From contig CALNHX010000277.1 in NCBI GenBank assembly GCA_940337035.1, positions 1-64,000 of the forward strand: a stretch of 64,000 nucleotides of DNA. The letters run 5' to 3'. Positions within the stretch are counted from its first letter, which is position 1. Each line of letters starts with the position of its first letter. A model generated the notes under the pieces. It searched no databases. It had not been told where the DNA came from and was given only the letters and a program-made list of their open reading frames with translations. This DNA comes from Agriotes lineatus (Eukaryota > Arthropoda > Insecta > Coleoptera > Elateridae). Positions 10,049 through 19,985 of the stretch are shown piece after piece. The position numbers were made by a program, and so were the translations under genes.

Positions 10049-10960
10049 TGTGTGAGTGTATCTCACCAGATTTTTATATACATATTGCAATGGTATTTAG
10101 CCCTCCACTCAGCTCTGGTGGCAGTGCAAGAAAATTAAGAATCAAGTCACAAAAGCACGGAGTTGGGGTAATGCATACAACTGAGAAATTTCACATAATT
10201 TGTCAAATCGTAATCACACTGGCAAAAATGGCCAATAACATTGAATGTATTTGAATGAGCAGACAGGTATTAAAACTCAATTTTCATGTATTGGAGTCAG
10301 TAATATAATTTAAACACAATATAAAAGGTTTGGGCAAAGTAGAAGCCGAACCTAAATTTAATAAAACTGGCACAGAAAGTTCAAAATATGCACAGCTTAA
10401 AATGAAGCGTAGAAACTAAAATAATTAGAAAATGGACATTTCATGAGCATTTTAAGATAAAGGTAAGGAAAAGGATGATCAGAGAAGGATAATGCAAAGA
10501 GCATAGAAAATCCAGGCAAATCAAATATTACATGCAGCAACAAGACTTGGAAATTTGAAGAAAATCATACAGTGGCAGGAAAATTGCTTAAATTCAGACA
10601 GCAGGATATGAAACAATATTGGTGTTTAAAAACGAATCAGTGTAGTGACAAATTAAGTGTAATAAAATGAATTGAGTGGCGCTTTAAGACTATGAAAAAT
10701 CAGATATTCAAAGGACAATTTAAGATTTATAATATTGTAAATAATATAGCATAAGGCCAATTTGAATTTATAAGTAGCATCATTGAACTTAGTTCATTTC
10801 CTATTTTAAAATATTAGATGGTGTTTTGTTAATAACGACCGAAGGCAGCCAACAATTAAATAAATTTTGTAAATGACAGATTGAGTTTTACTCCTACTTT
10901 AATTAAGGAATTTTAATATTTACCATTTTCTTACAATTAAATAAAGTGTACCATCAGATT
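10049..10960. other. A+T-rich stretch, nothing recognised
   Basis: The first ~30 bases still match the flank shared by the other hairpin repeats (CACCAGATTTTT). Beyond that no coding, RNA or repeat signal was seen. Confidence 0.4.
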
Positions 10961-11280
10961 CAGAAGTTTGTGGTGCATCTACACAAATGAAGGTGGCAAA
11001 ATCGCAAGCATAAAGTTATTTTCTCTTCGGCTACCACTTCGACAAGAACGGGCCCCGATTGCAGTTCCCGCAGCAGCAGTTTACAGCTTTGTGGGGAGTC
11101 CTGAGCCTACAAGGGTGTTCCAGCAGCTCCACCCAAGAGGTACCAGCACGCAACAGCAGTTTAAGCATCCCGGGGGCGCAGATTCCAGCGAGGCGCTTCA
11201 TAGAGGGCTTCCGAGACCAGCTCCGAACCTGCAAATTTGAGGTTAGTGTATTTGAACCAATTAATCGGCGCTAGAGGGTT
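10961..11280. other. G+C-rich patch of unknown origin with open frames on both strands
   Basis: About 300 bp stand out from A+T-rich flanks. Two plus-strand frames (10968-11240 and 11059-11274) and one minus-strand frame (11031-11234) are open. A candidate splice donor (GAG|GTTAGT) lies at about 11241 and a weak candidate acceptor (CAG) near 10960. This could be an exon fragment or part of an unrecognised retroelement. No known domain was recognised. Confidence 0.3.
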
Positions 11281-11950
11281 GGAACGTGTAAGCATACCTA
11301 GAACACGAGCTGCAGAACCAGATTCCCATTGAATTTCGCATCCATGAGCAGTCAGATTTGCAGAAATTGTAATTTAAGATGCCATTTGGAGGTTAAGAAT
11401 AACAAAAGCCGAGTCGGCGTCCTTTTAGAATGAGCCAATGGATGTTTAGCCTGAAAAACAGATGAACTTAGTGACTCCGATTGAAGGCGCAATTATTTTA
11501 AAACTTACCTGATAAATTTGTTCATTAAATTCCTTTGATAAATCATTTCATACGCGAACTGACAGCGTATTTTGAATTATTTGGGCCAGAATATTTGACA
11601 GAATAGTAGCACCTGCGCAGTGCGTTTCAAAAATAAGTTCAAGTTCATATTTGCAGTGGCGTACAGTTCAACTTTTAAAATTGACAAATTAGGAACCCAA
11701 GACCCGAGATTTGAGTTTCATGTTTTAATTGAGCTAGCGTATTATTCGTTATCAGATGGATGTATTATAAATAAAGGGCGAACTACCGTAAATAACATTC
11801 TCGATTGGCAAACCCAGAAATAAATAATTAATCAGTCAAAATTTGATTGCAACAAGATTTAAAAAAATATTTGTGTGGTGGACTTTATTTATTTATCATA
11901 TTTATTATTACATAATACCTTTATATTAAAGTCACTGCAATATATAGAGA
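11281..11950. other. Spacer, nothing recognised
   Basis: Only short chance frames were seen before the TIR element that starts at 11951. Confidence 0.4.
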
Positions 11951-13486
11951 GGGTTCGGAAACTAACTGTCATTATAACTAGCACTTTTTGGTTTGTTATT
12001 TTGGCTCTAGTGCAAACTTGACTCTTGAACATTTTTTGTAACTTTCGGTCGCCACACATAAGCGTCACGGAGAATTTATAACAGTTCTCCAAGTTATACA
12101 TTCAACGGAAGTGCATAAGTAATTGCTCTCTATGAGTTAACTAATATGTATCAGCGTACATACATCAAACAAGTAGAGACACTCATGCCAAATGTTCAAA
12201 TCTGTCTAGAGTGTCTGGGACAGTGCCTTAGGGGGTATTTCTAAGCTTGACTATCAGATGGCAGCACAAAGTGAGACCAGGGCCGTCCTTATATCTTCTT
12301 TATTTATAAATCAATTTGGATAAAATTGTACGCGAAGATACTATAGATAATTTCTGATTAGCAGATAGATGTATTCAAAATGGCCGACTTTCGGTTTCAC
12401 CGGAAACGATACCAACTTTGATTTTGTAAATGGATCACCCTGTATATTTTATGTTTTTCGGAATCTACAAGTCAAATTACATACCGGGTGTCCATTCTCA
12501 AAGTCGAACATAGGCAATTAACATTAGTGCATTCACTCGTTCTTCATTGAAATAATTCATTTTTATGTAGAAAATTTTAACAGACGTTGACAGAAAATAC
12601 CTGATTTACGACAACTAATTACCAATTTTTTTGACAAATGCTATCGAACTTGAAAAGCAAGGCATGTCATATTTAAAAATTCCCTAGTTTGAAATTAGTA
12701 TTTTAAAATAAAAATCGCATCTTGAATATTATTATTGGTATCATTTGATGCGTAATAATTTTATCTTTCCATTGATACCATTACCTTCCCTGTAAGTTGA
12801 ATTGGCGAGCAGGAATCGGCAAAAACGTCCAATACAATGTTAATCCCCTATGTTCGACTTTGAGAACGGACACCCGGTATACCAGTCTCACCAAATTTTC
12901 ATTATTTCAAACAGAAAAATATTTTTTTCAACTTTTATTTTTTACGGGCTGTGACTTGAAAAAATATGTTCAATTGACTCTAACAGCTAATAATAATAGC
13001 TATTTTATCAATGAAGTCAATAAGAACAAAATTTGCTAAACACGGTTTTTAAGAAAAAGTTCCTTTTTTAAATGGCACCTACTAAGGGACATCGTGCCAT
13101 TAAACAGCAAATTTAATTATCAATCTAACGATATGCATTATGGACTACTTTATCTTTATTTAAAATTGAAGAATAATTAATTTTTTTTTTAATATTTCTC
13201 TGTAATACCTAAGCAAATCGGCAACACTGTTGTATATAATTTGAGTCGTAGACTGCAAAAAACATAAAATATATAGGGTGATCCATTTAAAAAATCAAAG
13301 TTAGTGTTATTTCCGGTGAAACCGGAAGTCGGCTGTTTTGATTATACTTGTATGTCAATCCGAAATTATGTCTAGTATTCTTGTATCAAATTTCATCCAA
13401 ATGCATTCATAAGTAACGGAGAAAGAGGCATGACCCTGGTCACTTGGGCAGAAAGAGAGAGACTTTGACAATTAGTTTCTGAACCC
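11951..13486. mobile_element. Fold-back TIR element, GGGTTCGGAAAC family (copy 1)
   Basis: The left end GGGTTCGGAAACTAACTGTC and right end (complement of GGGTTCAGAAACTAATTGTC) form an inverted pair; a TA follows the right end. Inner arms of ~190 bp (about 12265-12455 and 13262-13450) are inverted copies of each other, including an ACCGGAAGTCGG-like block and an ATCACCCTGTATAT block. A second unit with the same two ends spans 58883-63997. No transposase is present, and a smaller MITE is nested inside. Confidence 0.7.
12484..12877. mobile_element. Nested Tc1/mariner-type MITE
   Basis: Termini CCGGGTGTCCATTCTCAAAG and near-identical complement (ending GGACACCCGG) are flanked by TA at 12482-12483 and 12878-12879. 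It lies between the arms of the fold-back element. An ORF at 12797-13039 has no recognisable product. Confidence 0.8.
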
Positions 13487-13583
13487 TAACAAAATAATCA
13501 AGCACATCTAGGAACTGTAGATTGTGGAAGCCATTGAAAACAATAAAACTTTCCTACTCTGTAGCATGCTTTTTGTTAACATA

Positions 13584-13897
13584 CGACCGCGTGGCGCAGT
13601 GGTAGAGCATCAGGCTTGCACTAAGCAAGTCCTCGGTTCGAATCCATGGATAGGCGGAAGTTTTCCGCAGTCCATTGGATCGGTATCGGGCCCGGTCACC
13701 ATTCGCCGTTGGGATAGAATTAACGGCGCTCTTCCCGGAAGACTGGTCTATGGGAAAGAGTAACCTGACCACACACAACACATGCTACATACAATATACA
13801 CATGATATGGTATCATATATATCATACAGTTGGCGGCCGAACATCTCGGGTCGCAGACCCGGGACTCCCGGCCAAAACAAGCCATACGCTAAATAAA
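13584..13897 (+). mobile_element. Full-length tRNA-derived SINE
   Basis: The 314-bp unit is bracketed by a perfect 10-bp duplication TGTTAACATA (13574-13583 and 13898-13907). The head has a pol III A box (TGGCGCAGTGG, 13592-13602) and B box (GGTTCGAATCC, 13635-13645) at tRNA-like spacing. The body includes an imperfect inverted pair near 13730-13745 and the tail a G+C-rich hairpin (GGGTCGCAGACCC) before an A-rich end. Such elements are copied by LINE reverse transcriptase. The tRNA part no longer folds as a normal tRNA (short anticodon loop, D-stem mismatch), so a functional tRNA gene is unlikely. Confidence 0.85.
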
Positions 13898-14075
13898 TGT
13901 TAACATAAAATTGCCAAATTTTTTGAAGTTTAAAATTCGTTTTTGACACTCGTTTAACTTTAATATTACCTAGCAATTTAATCTATACATTTGGTTTAAA
14001 TTACATATTTTGTAGCCTATTAGACTGCGTTAAAGTCACACGAACTAATAGTACAGTTAATTGTATAGTATGATA
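13898..14075. other. Spacer, nothing recognised
   Basis: A+T-rich sequence without evident features between the SINE and the hairpin MITE. Confidence 0.4.
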
Positions 14076-14229
14076 AAAAATTATTTTCATCTAGTATGGC
14101 CACGGAATACTTCCTAATTTATGAATGCAACTAGAACTCACATAAAAATCAAATGCCAAGTTTGACATTTAAGTTGCATTCATAAATTAGGAAGTATTCC
14201 ATGGCCATACTAGATGAAAATAATTTTTG
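14076..14229. repeat. Hairpin MITE with ~57-bp arms
   Basis: Arms 14076-14133 and 14172-14229 are near-perfect complements (blocks CATCTAGTATGGCC and GGAAGTATTCC) around a ~40-bp loop. The class is unknown; the structure would extrude as a cruciform. Confidence 0.8.
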
Positions 14230-14481
14230 ATTATATTTTAGTTCAAATGTAGATTTGTTTCTGCGATCAATTTTATTTTTCATTGCCCCTGTATTTACTT
14301 CCTCCTTTTGTGTTTACTCAACTGCTTGAAACTCATAATCTCGACAATCTTTATAACCAGTGCTGCAGTCCTATTTAAAAAAGTGGATATACTCTCAAAA
14401 CACAATATTTTCTAACTTTAACCTCATTTCAAGACTACCAAAAAACCAGTAACAAAGTAATTAATTATAGTTACTTACCCT

Positions 14482-15189
14482 CAGTGGTCGGAATGTACCG
14501 GAACGGCGTTCCGGTTCGTGAAATATTATCAAGAGTCGTTCCGTCTCATGGAATTTCATCAAAAACCGTTCCTTTTCGTGGAAAATTTACCAAAAAAAAA
14601 AACATTCTGTTTATTATTACACCCACGTTTATTCTTTGCGCGCCATGTGAATCGAAATCACATGTGAAACCCATTAATGATGACAACCCACCATACGGCA
14701 ATAGCTACAAAATGTCCAAAAGCGTGTTACTTGGTATTTTGGTAGTCATTACTCATTATTCTCCATCCTCCATTACCTATTTTGTTCATTCTGCGTATGC
14801 CATAAACAGCAGAAAGAGAGCACAAAAAGGAGACTCGGTACCAAGAAATTTGGGATCCTTTTTAACTCTAACCAATGTTTATATTTTTATTATTATCAAT
14901 ATTATTATTAATTTCCTATAATGTATTATATGTTCTGTTACTTTACAATATTTAGCGTTTTGAATTTTGTTGAATTATTTTAATTTTATTGCCTATTTTT
15001 GAGTTATTCTAGAAGGAAATGAATAAACTTTATTTTGTTGTATTTATACCGATCTTGTTTTTTTGTAATTAGGGTCTTTTCACTTTGAAATGAAATATTA
15101 AATTAAACTGGTTTGTGTCGACTATTGACGGAACCCCCCCCCCCCCCCGACTGCGTTCCGGTTCGTCAAAGTTTACATTCCGACCACTG
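14482..15189. mobile_element. hAT non-autonomous element, perfect 8-bp target duplication
   Basis: Ends CAGTGGTCGGAATGTA and complement ACATTCCGACCACTG are flanked by identical CTTACCCT (14474-14481 and 15190-15197). Subterminal GTTCCGGTTCGT motifs occur near both ends. A frame at 14484-14921 is open but has no recognised domain. A long C run lies at about 15136-15149. Confidence 0.9.
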
Positions 15190-15317
15190 CTTACCCTATA
15201 AACTTTAATATTTGAAGCTTGCTAGTCGTTTTAGCAATGATTTTTATTAATAATGCAGATGTAATTAAATAAAATTCTTAGAGACATTTTTTATTCAAAC
15301 CAATTGTGATAAATATA

Positions 15318-15730
15318 ATAATAATAATAATAAATAAATCTTTATTTTTGACCTTACCCTTAGTAATAAAATGAAACTTAATATTTTTAAACCCAACCTA
15401 ACAATATATAATACAATTTATTTATAATATTGAACAATACGTGTTAAATGTCAGTTTTCTAATTAACTAAGTATTTAAATTCCACATCACATATTATGAC
15501 TACATATTGCATATTTTTTACACATTACATATTGGTGTAGATTTTAGTTTTGACTGTCTGGATAAAAGTTGTTTTATTATTAATTTGTTTAATGTCTGTA
15601 GGTAGTTTGTTGTATATTTGTAGACTTCTGTATAGGGGTGAATCTTGTGTTTATTATTACATTTACTAATCATAATTACATTAGAGCCCACAACTCTTTT
15701 ATTGGGTTGTCGTCTCCTTTCTTGCCGCAG
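15318..15730 (-). pseudogene. 3' end of a 5'-truncated LINE
   Basis: On the minus strand the C-terminal signature 'SLQIYNKLPTDIKQINNKTT' (about 15560-15640) is typical of jockey/CR1-like reverse transcriptase ends. It is followed by an AATAAA signal and a (TTA)n tail (complement at 15318-15337). The fragment seems to have landed in the last codons of the hAT-derived gene. Confidence 0.65.
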
Positions 15731-15870
15731 GTCTTTCTGGATTGGTTATCATTAGCATTTCTGTGGTTTTTGAGTAACCATGATTTAACATATTTTTCGG
15801 GTTGGAATGCACTGAAAGGTGGCCCATTAATTTTTAATGTCATCAGGTTACTTATGTTTTGAACCAATAT
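15676..15870 (-). pseudogene. hAT-derived gene, last coding piece (dimerisation domain)
   Basis: This is the C-terminal continuation of the transposase-like gene whose upstream parts lie at 20789-27701. The motif 'NISNLMTLKINGPPFSAF' followed by 'EKYVKSWLLKNHR' is the end of the hAT C-terminal dimerisation region. Its frame continues across the BEL insertion: the five bases AATAT are duplicated at both sides (15866-15870 and 20789-20793), and removing the element plus one copy restores the frame. The very end may be replaced by LINE sequence. Confidence 0.8.
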
Positions 15871-16208
15871 TGTGGGGGAGCCTTCTCAGTTTTCCGTTAT
15901 TTGGAAAATTCCTGATTGCCAGCTCGCCTTGGAATTTAATGGACTGTATGGATTTATTTCTTCACTGAATTATACACTCGTTGAAAGCAAAGTAGGTAAT
16001 TTATTTGCTATAAATTTACACGAACAGTTTAACATTTAAACATGTGAACAATAATTACTTTCGCAGAGCGGACCTGTTCGCATGCTGCCACGTTGACAGA
16101 TGGAACGTAAGTCAGTTTTTAGAAGCGGAAGACCGCCCGGCAGTCTACTGCGCACAGTATGAATTCAGAATGCAAGCGAGGCGGCAAAAGTTTATAAAGT
16201 CCTTAACA
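15871..16208 (-). repeat. BEL 3' LTR (338 bp)
   Basis: It begins TG and ends CA, and matches 19986-20315 plus 20684-20788 almost base for base. In element orientation a TTTATAAAC box lies ~10 bases from the start of the LTR. Confidence 0.9.
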
Positions 16209-16403
16209 TACCGCCCGCCTTGGAAAGGGTAACCTTTCAAATAAAACAGTACAGAGTTGACATGTAACAGCTAGAGTAAAATATGCAACATGAACACACA
16301 TATATACAAAGCATAATAGTACATGGATCTTAATCGAGTACAAGAAAACCCGAACAATGGGGAGCCAAAAGGCCTTACGAACACTGCGCTGAACGCTAAC
16401 GCA

Positions 16404-17993
16404 CTAGTTCACAACACTAGGTAGCGGGCACAATTTGGCGAAGGATCGTTTCACGATTCCTGACACAGTGTTCACTGACGCCACACGCGTAACGCCGTCA
16501 AGGCCAGGGTGCAGCTCGGTGACCCGGCCTAACCTCCACTTCAGAGGGGGTAGATTGTCATCCTTGATGAGGACCATGGAACCAGGCTGGAGGTCCGAAA
16601 GATGCGTGCGCCATTTGGTGCGCTGTTGGAGTTCCGAGATGTACTCTTTACTCCATCTCTTCCACACATTCTGGTGAAGTTGTTGTATTCTCTGGTATTT
16701 AGACAGCCGAGACTCGGCTATCTCAGTAACGTTGGGATCAGGCAGTGACACCAACGGACGACCAATCAGGAAATGAGCAGGAGTCAAAGGCTGAAGGTCG
16801 TTTGGATCAGAGGACAAAGGGGACAGGGGTCGGGACTTTAAGGTCGCTTCCACCTGTGCTAACAAAGTGCAAAATTCATCGCAATTTAGACTAGCGTTAC
16901 CTATAACGCGCCGTATGTGATGTTTGGAGGACTTAATTCCGGCCTCCCACAATCCGCCAAAGTGGGGACTGTGCGCGGGTATAAAATGCCAAGCTACTCC
17001 GTCGCTCGCGACTGATTCGGAAATAGAAGGGCCTTGTTCCGCAAGAAAATTGCCTAATTCGGTTAACTCGGAATTAGCGCCTACAAAGTTAGTGCCATTG
17101 TCAGAATAGACATGGAGCGGTTTGCCTCGACGAGCCACAAACCGGCGAAAAGCCATTAAGAAGGTTTCAGTAGAAAGATCAGCTACCAATTCAAGGTGCA
17201 CTGCCTTTGTGACAAAACAATAAGCTGTAACTCGTTGTAAGCGAGCGAAGCTTGAATACTGATTGAACGGAAATGGTTCAACAGAGGTTACAGGAAGACT
17301 CTGAACTTCTTTTTTGAATTCTGGAAGCTCAGCACGAACATGTTTGGAAGCAGGCCAAGATGCCTCGCCTTTGCTTAGCCAGGTGGGACCATGCCACCAA
17401 AGGCTTAACAGACCCAGCGGGTCAAATATCTGCGATCTTTCAGACAAGATGCTACGCTTGGTAGCCTTACTACTTGTAGAATTTGAAATATGGGATATTT
17501 CAGACAAGCTGCTACGATTGGTAGCCTTACCACTTGTAGAATCTGAAATATTGAACATGGAAGTAGGCCAAGATGCCTCACCTTCGCTTAGCCAGGTGGG
17601 ACCGTGCCACCAAAGGCTTGACAGACCCAGCGGGTCAACTATCTGGGAAATTTCAGACAAGCTGCTACGATTGGTAGCCTTACTACTTGTAGAATCTGAA
17701 ATCTGGGATATTTCAGACAAGCTGCTACGATTGGTAGCCTTACCACTTGTAGAATCTGAAATATTGAACATGGAAGTAGGCCAAGATGCCTCACTTTCGC
17801 TTAGCCAGGTGGGACCGTGCCACCAAAGGCTTGACAGACACAGCGGGTCAACTATCTGGGAAATTTCAGACAAGCTGCTACGATTGGTAGCCTTACTACT
17901 TGTAGAATCTGAAATCTGGGATATTTCAGGCAAGATGCTACGCGTGGTAGCCTTACTACTTGCAGAATCTGAAATCTGGGATATTTCAGGCAA
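16404..17993 (-). CDS. BEL pol remnant: tandem-repeat N-terminus fused to integrase
   Basis: The 529-codon frame is open. Residues 1 to ~225 consist of repeats: a 20-codon unit ('SEISQISDSTSSKATNRSSL') and a larger 71-codon (213-bp) unit containing 'LWWHGPTWLSEGEASWP'. Both motifs come from pol flanks that are normally hundreds of residues apart, so reverse transcriptase and RNase H have been deleted between them. From about residue 230 an integrase core follows, with 'TKAVHLELV', the catalytic Asp in 'YSDNGTNF' and the Glu in 'GGLWEAGIK', then the BEL C-terminal region ('GSMVLIKDDNLPPLKWRLGR'). Integrase inserts element cDNA. Whether the fused protein is made is unknown. Confidence 0.85.
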   Translation of the reverse strand: MPEISQISDSASSKATTRSILPEISQISDSTSSKATNRSSLSEISQIVDPLCLSSLWWHGPTWLSESEASWPTSMFNISDSTSGKATNRSSLSEISQISDSTSSKATNRSSLSEISQIVDPLGLSSLWWHGPTWLSEGEASWPTSMFNISDSTSGKATNRSSLSEISHISNSTSSKATKRSILSERSQIFDPLGLLSLWWHGPTWLSKGEASWPASKHVRAELPEFKKEVQSLPVTSVEPFPFNQYSSFARLQRVTAYCFVTKAVHLELVADLSTETFLMAFRRFVARRGKPLHVYSDNGTNFVGANSELTELGNFLAEQGPSISESVASDGVAWHFIPAHSPHFGGLWEAGIKSSKHHIRRVIGNASLNCDEFCTLLAQVEATLKSRPLSPLSSDPNDLQPLTPAHFLIGRPLVSLPDPNVTEIAESRLSKYQRIQQLHQNVWKRWSKEYISELQQRTKWRTHLSDLQPGSMVLIKDDNLPPLKWRLGRVTELHPGLDGVTRVASVNTVSGIVKRSFAKLCPLPSVVN

Positions 17994-18040
17994 GATGCTA
18001 CGCGTGGTAGCCTTACTACTTGCAGAATCTGAAATATTCT
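17349..18040. repeat. 213-bp tandem repeats with nested 60-bp repeats in the BEL element
   Basis: The motif AGGCCAAGATGCCTC recurs at ~213-bp spacing (17354, 17566, 17779). Between and beyond them a 60-bp unit (CTACGATTGGTAGCCTTACT core) is repeated, with two identical-looking 60-bp units at about 17921-18040. All periods are multiples of three, so the frame stays open on both strands. Confidence 0.9.
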
Positions 18041-18840
18041 CTACTGATAGAATCTTTTCTGAGCGATTTGCAATGAATCACCCATTGAGAAGTAGCTTTA
18101 CTTAAGCCAGAAACAGTAACGTTGACTTCGCGAGTTGGAAGCTTCAACCTTTTACACAAATCTGAACGTATGAAGTTCGATTGGGAACCGGAATCCAGCA
18201 GGATTCGCACAACATGAGGCGTACCATCATCAGCGATGAGTTTAGCGGTAGCCGTAGGTAAGAGTACCTGCAAAGCATTCGAACAGAATGCCGAAATCGA
18301 TTGATTTAGTTCAACAGGGGTTTCTGCCGACATCGCAGATCCTGGTTGACTAGACGAAGCATTTTGAGGTTTATCCTCATGCAGAAGGGTGTTGTGCCTT
18401 GATTTGCACTTTCTACACGTATATTTGGAGCTACAGCGGCTCGAAAGGTGACCCTGAGTTAGGCAATTAAAGCATACGCGGAGCTCTTTTGCCTTTGAAT
18501 TTCTCTCAAGAGAAGACAGCTTGACAAACTTGTCGCATTTGTACAAGGGATGAGATCCTTTACAAAGTGGACACGAAGGGGTACCTGACACAAATGATTT
18601 TGAATGTACCTTGGAAGACTTTTCGGGTACAGGCTTAACATTTTTTACTTCCAGAGTTTCTAGAAGATTTGCTGTGTTTTGCAGAAATTCCTTGAACTCG
18701 TCAAGATTAGGCAGATCAGAACTTGACCGGTTTCTAAGGACCTCCCATTCACGGAATGTCGTGGGGTCCAGTTTTTTAGAAACGACATAAATGATAACAA
18801 CATCAAGAAGCTCGCGTTCAGTAGCTAATGATTTGATTGC
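18016..18840 (-). CDS. BEL gag C-terminus, zinc knuckles and aspartic protease
   Basis: On the minus strand the frame runs from about 18840, where a deletion joint shifts it from the gag N-terminus, to a stop at 18016. It encodes a gag segment ('SKKLDPTTFREWEVLRN'), three cysteine-rich knuckles ('CPLCKGSHPLYKC', 'CFNCLTQGHLSSRC', and 'CRKCKSRHNTLLH') and a retropepsin active site 'LLDSGSQSNFI'. Knuckles bind element RNA; the protease normally cleaves the polyprotein. The sequence after the protease is cut short and runs into repeat sequence. No ATG begins this piece, as expected for an internal polyprotein part. Confidence 0.85.
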   Translation of the reverse strand, partial: AIKSLATERELLDVVIIYVVSKKLDPTTFREWEVLRNRSSSDLPNLDEFKEFLQNTANLLETLEVKNVKPVPEKSSKVHSKSFVSGTPSCPLCKGSHPLYKCDKFVKLSSLERNSKAKELRVCFNCLTQGHLSSRCSSKYTCRKCKSRHNTLLHEDKPQNASSSQPGSAMSAETPVELNQSISAFCSNALQVLLPTATAKLIADDGTPHVVRILLDSGSQSNFIRSDLCKRLKLPTREVNVTVSGLSKATSQWVIHCKSLRKDSISREYFRFCK

Positions 18841-19067
18841 TGTATTTCAGATTCTGTATCCTTACTGTTTTCTGAAATTTGTTCATGAACCGCATAATAT
18901 TCCGATAACAAGGTGGCTGTATCATTCAATCTTTTTTGCAATTGAATAATCTGAGCGCTAGATAAGAATTGATCTTCATCATGAATTTTTTGCAAAGATT
19001 GCACGTGATTTGCGAAGCGCGTAAGCTTGCCTTTGATAGAGCCTCGTACTCTTACAAGCGAATCCAT
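18825..19067 (-). CDS. BEL gag N-terminus (truncated by deletion)
   Basis: The ATG at 19067 starts 'MDSLVRVRGSIKGKLTRF', followed by a coiled-coil-like stretch, as in BEL gag N-termini. The frame stops at 18825; the continuing gag sequence is in another frame, which indicates an internal deletion of most of gag near 18840. Because of a leader duplication the first codons occur twice (also at 19300). Confidence 0.75.
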   Translation of the reverse strand: MDSLVRVRGSIKGKLTRFANHVQSLQKIHDEDQFLSSAQIIQLQKRLNDTATLLSEYYAVHEQISENSKDTESEIQQSNH

Positions 19068-19515
19068 AATTGTTGAGATTAAAACAGTTTAACGGATAGA
19101 ACTAACTTTTCGTACGCCCCTGGTACGGAATTTTGTTTACAACGCAGACAGCGTTGATAACGACGCGAGATTAACTTGGCGCTAACGACGCAAAAAACGG
19201 CCCTGTTACAACTCGAGATTAACTTGTGAATGATTCGACTGCAATATAACACATGCAGGGGATATCGCGAACAAACGTAATCTCTTACAAGCGAATCCAT
19301 AATTGTTGAAATTAAAACAATTTAACAGATAGAACTAACTCTCGTACGCCCCTGGCACGGAATTTTGTTTACAACGCAGACAGCGCTTGATAACGACGCG
19401 AGAAACTTGTCGCTAACGATGCAGAAAACGACCCTGGTACAACGCGAGATGATTCACTTGTGACTGATTCGACTGCAGTATGAAACATGCAGGGGATATC
19501 GCGAACAAACGTAAT
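19053..19515. repeat. Tandem duplication in the BEL leader and gag start
   Basis: Two ~230-bp units (about 19053-19287 and 19288-19515) share AGCGAATCCATAATTGTTGA, CGTACGCCCCTGG and CATGCAGGGGATATCGCGAA. Each carries a gag-like ATG, so the transcript would have an upstream decoy start giving a short 73-codon frame (19079-19300). Confidence 0.85.
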
Positions 19516-19966
19516 AGCTTGGCATTTCACGCAATTAAGTGTTTATATGACTCATAAACCATTTGTTTACGCAATAATACGCAGCTGAAATTATGCACAT
19601 GCATAACACAGATGATAGAAAACCAAATTCATGCATAGGAATTGCAAAAATAGGAAATTAGGCTTACATTGATATTGGCGTGTGTGCCGCCTTTTTCGTT
19701 TCTGTGCTTTGAACTGCCGTCTCGTCTGCAGCTGGCCGCTGGCTCCACACCTGCACGAATTTGGCGCGAGACTTGGCGTTTGGCTATCTCGCTCTCACGT
19801 TGCTAGCACCGTCTGCTGTCTTCCTTCCTCTCGTTCCTCTCGTTAGGGACGAATTTAACACGATTGAAAATGCGTGTTGCACTTACTTGCCCTGTTTAGG
19901 CTGCTTTTCCGGGCCGATGGACCATGGGGCTCGAAGGAACAATGTGGCTTTTCCGGGTTCTTACTA

Positions 19967-19985
19967 ATCCGGATCGATGGACCAA
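19967..19985 (-). promoter_or_regulatory. Candidate BEL primer-binding site
   Basis: Just inside the 5' LTR the element strand reads TTGGTCCATCGATCCGGAT, with the TGG that pairs to a tRNA CCA end one base from the LTR. The tRNA identity was not determined. Confidence 0.45.

Noticed and set aside
13585..13657. A functional tRNA gene
   Set aside because: A and B boxes are present, but the anticodon loop and D stem do not fold normally and the unit is enclosed in a 314-bp SINE with target duplications.
17314..18105. A 263-codon plus-strand frame through the BEL repeats
   Set aside because: It is the antisense of the repeat-filled pol remnant. The repeat units are multiples of three without stops on either strand, so the frame is a by-product.
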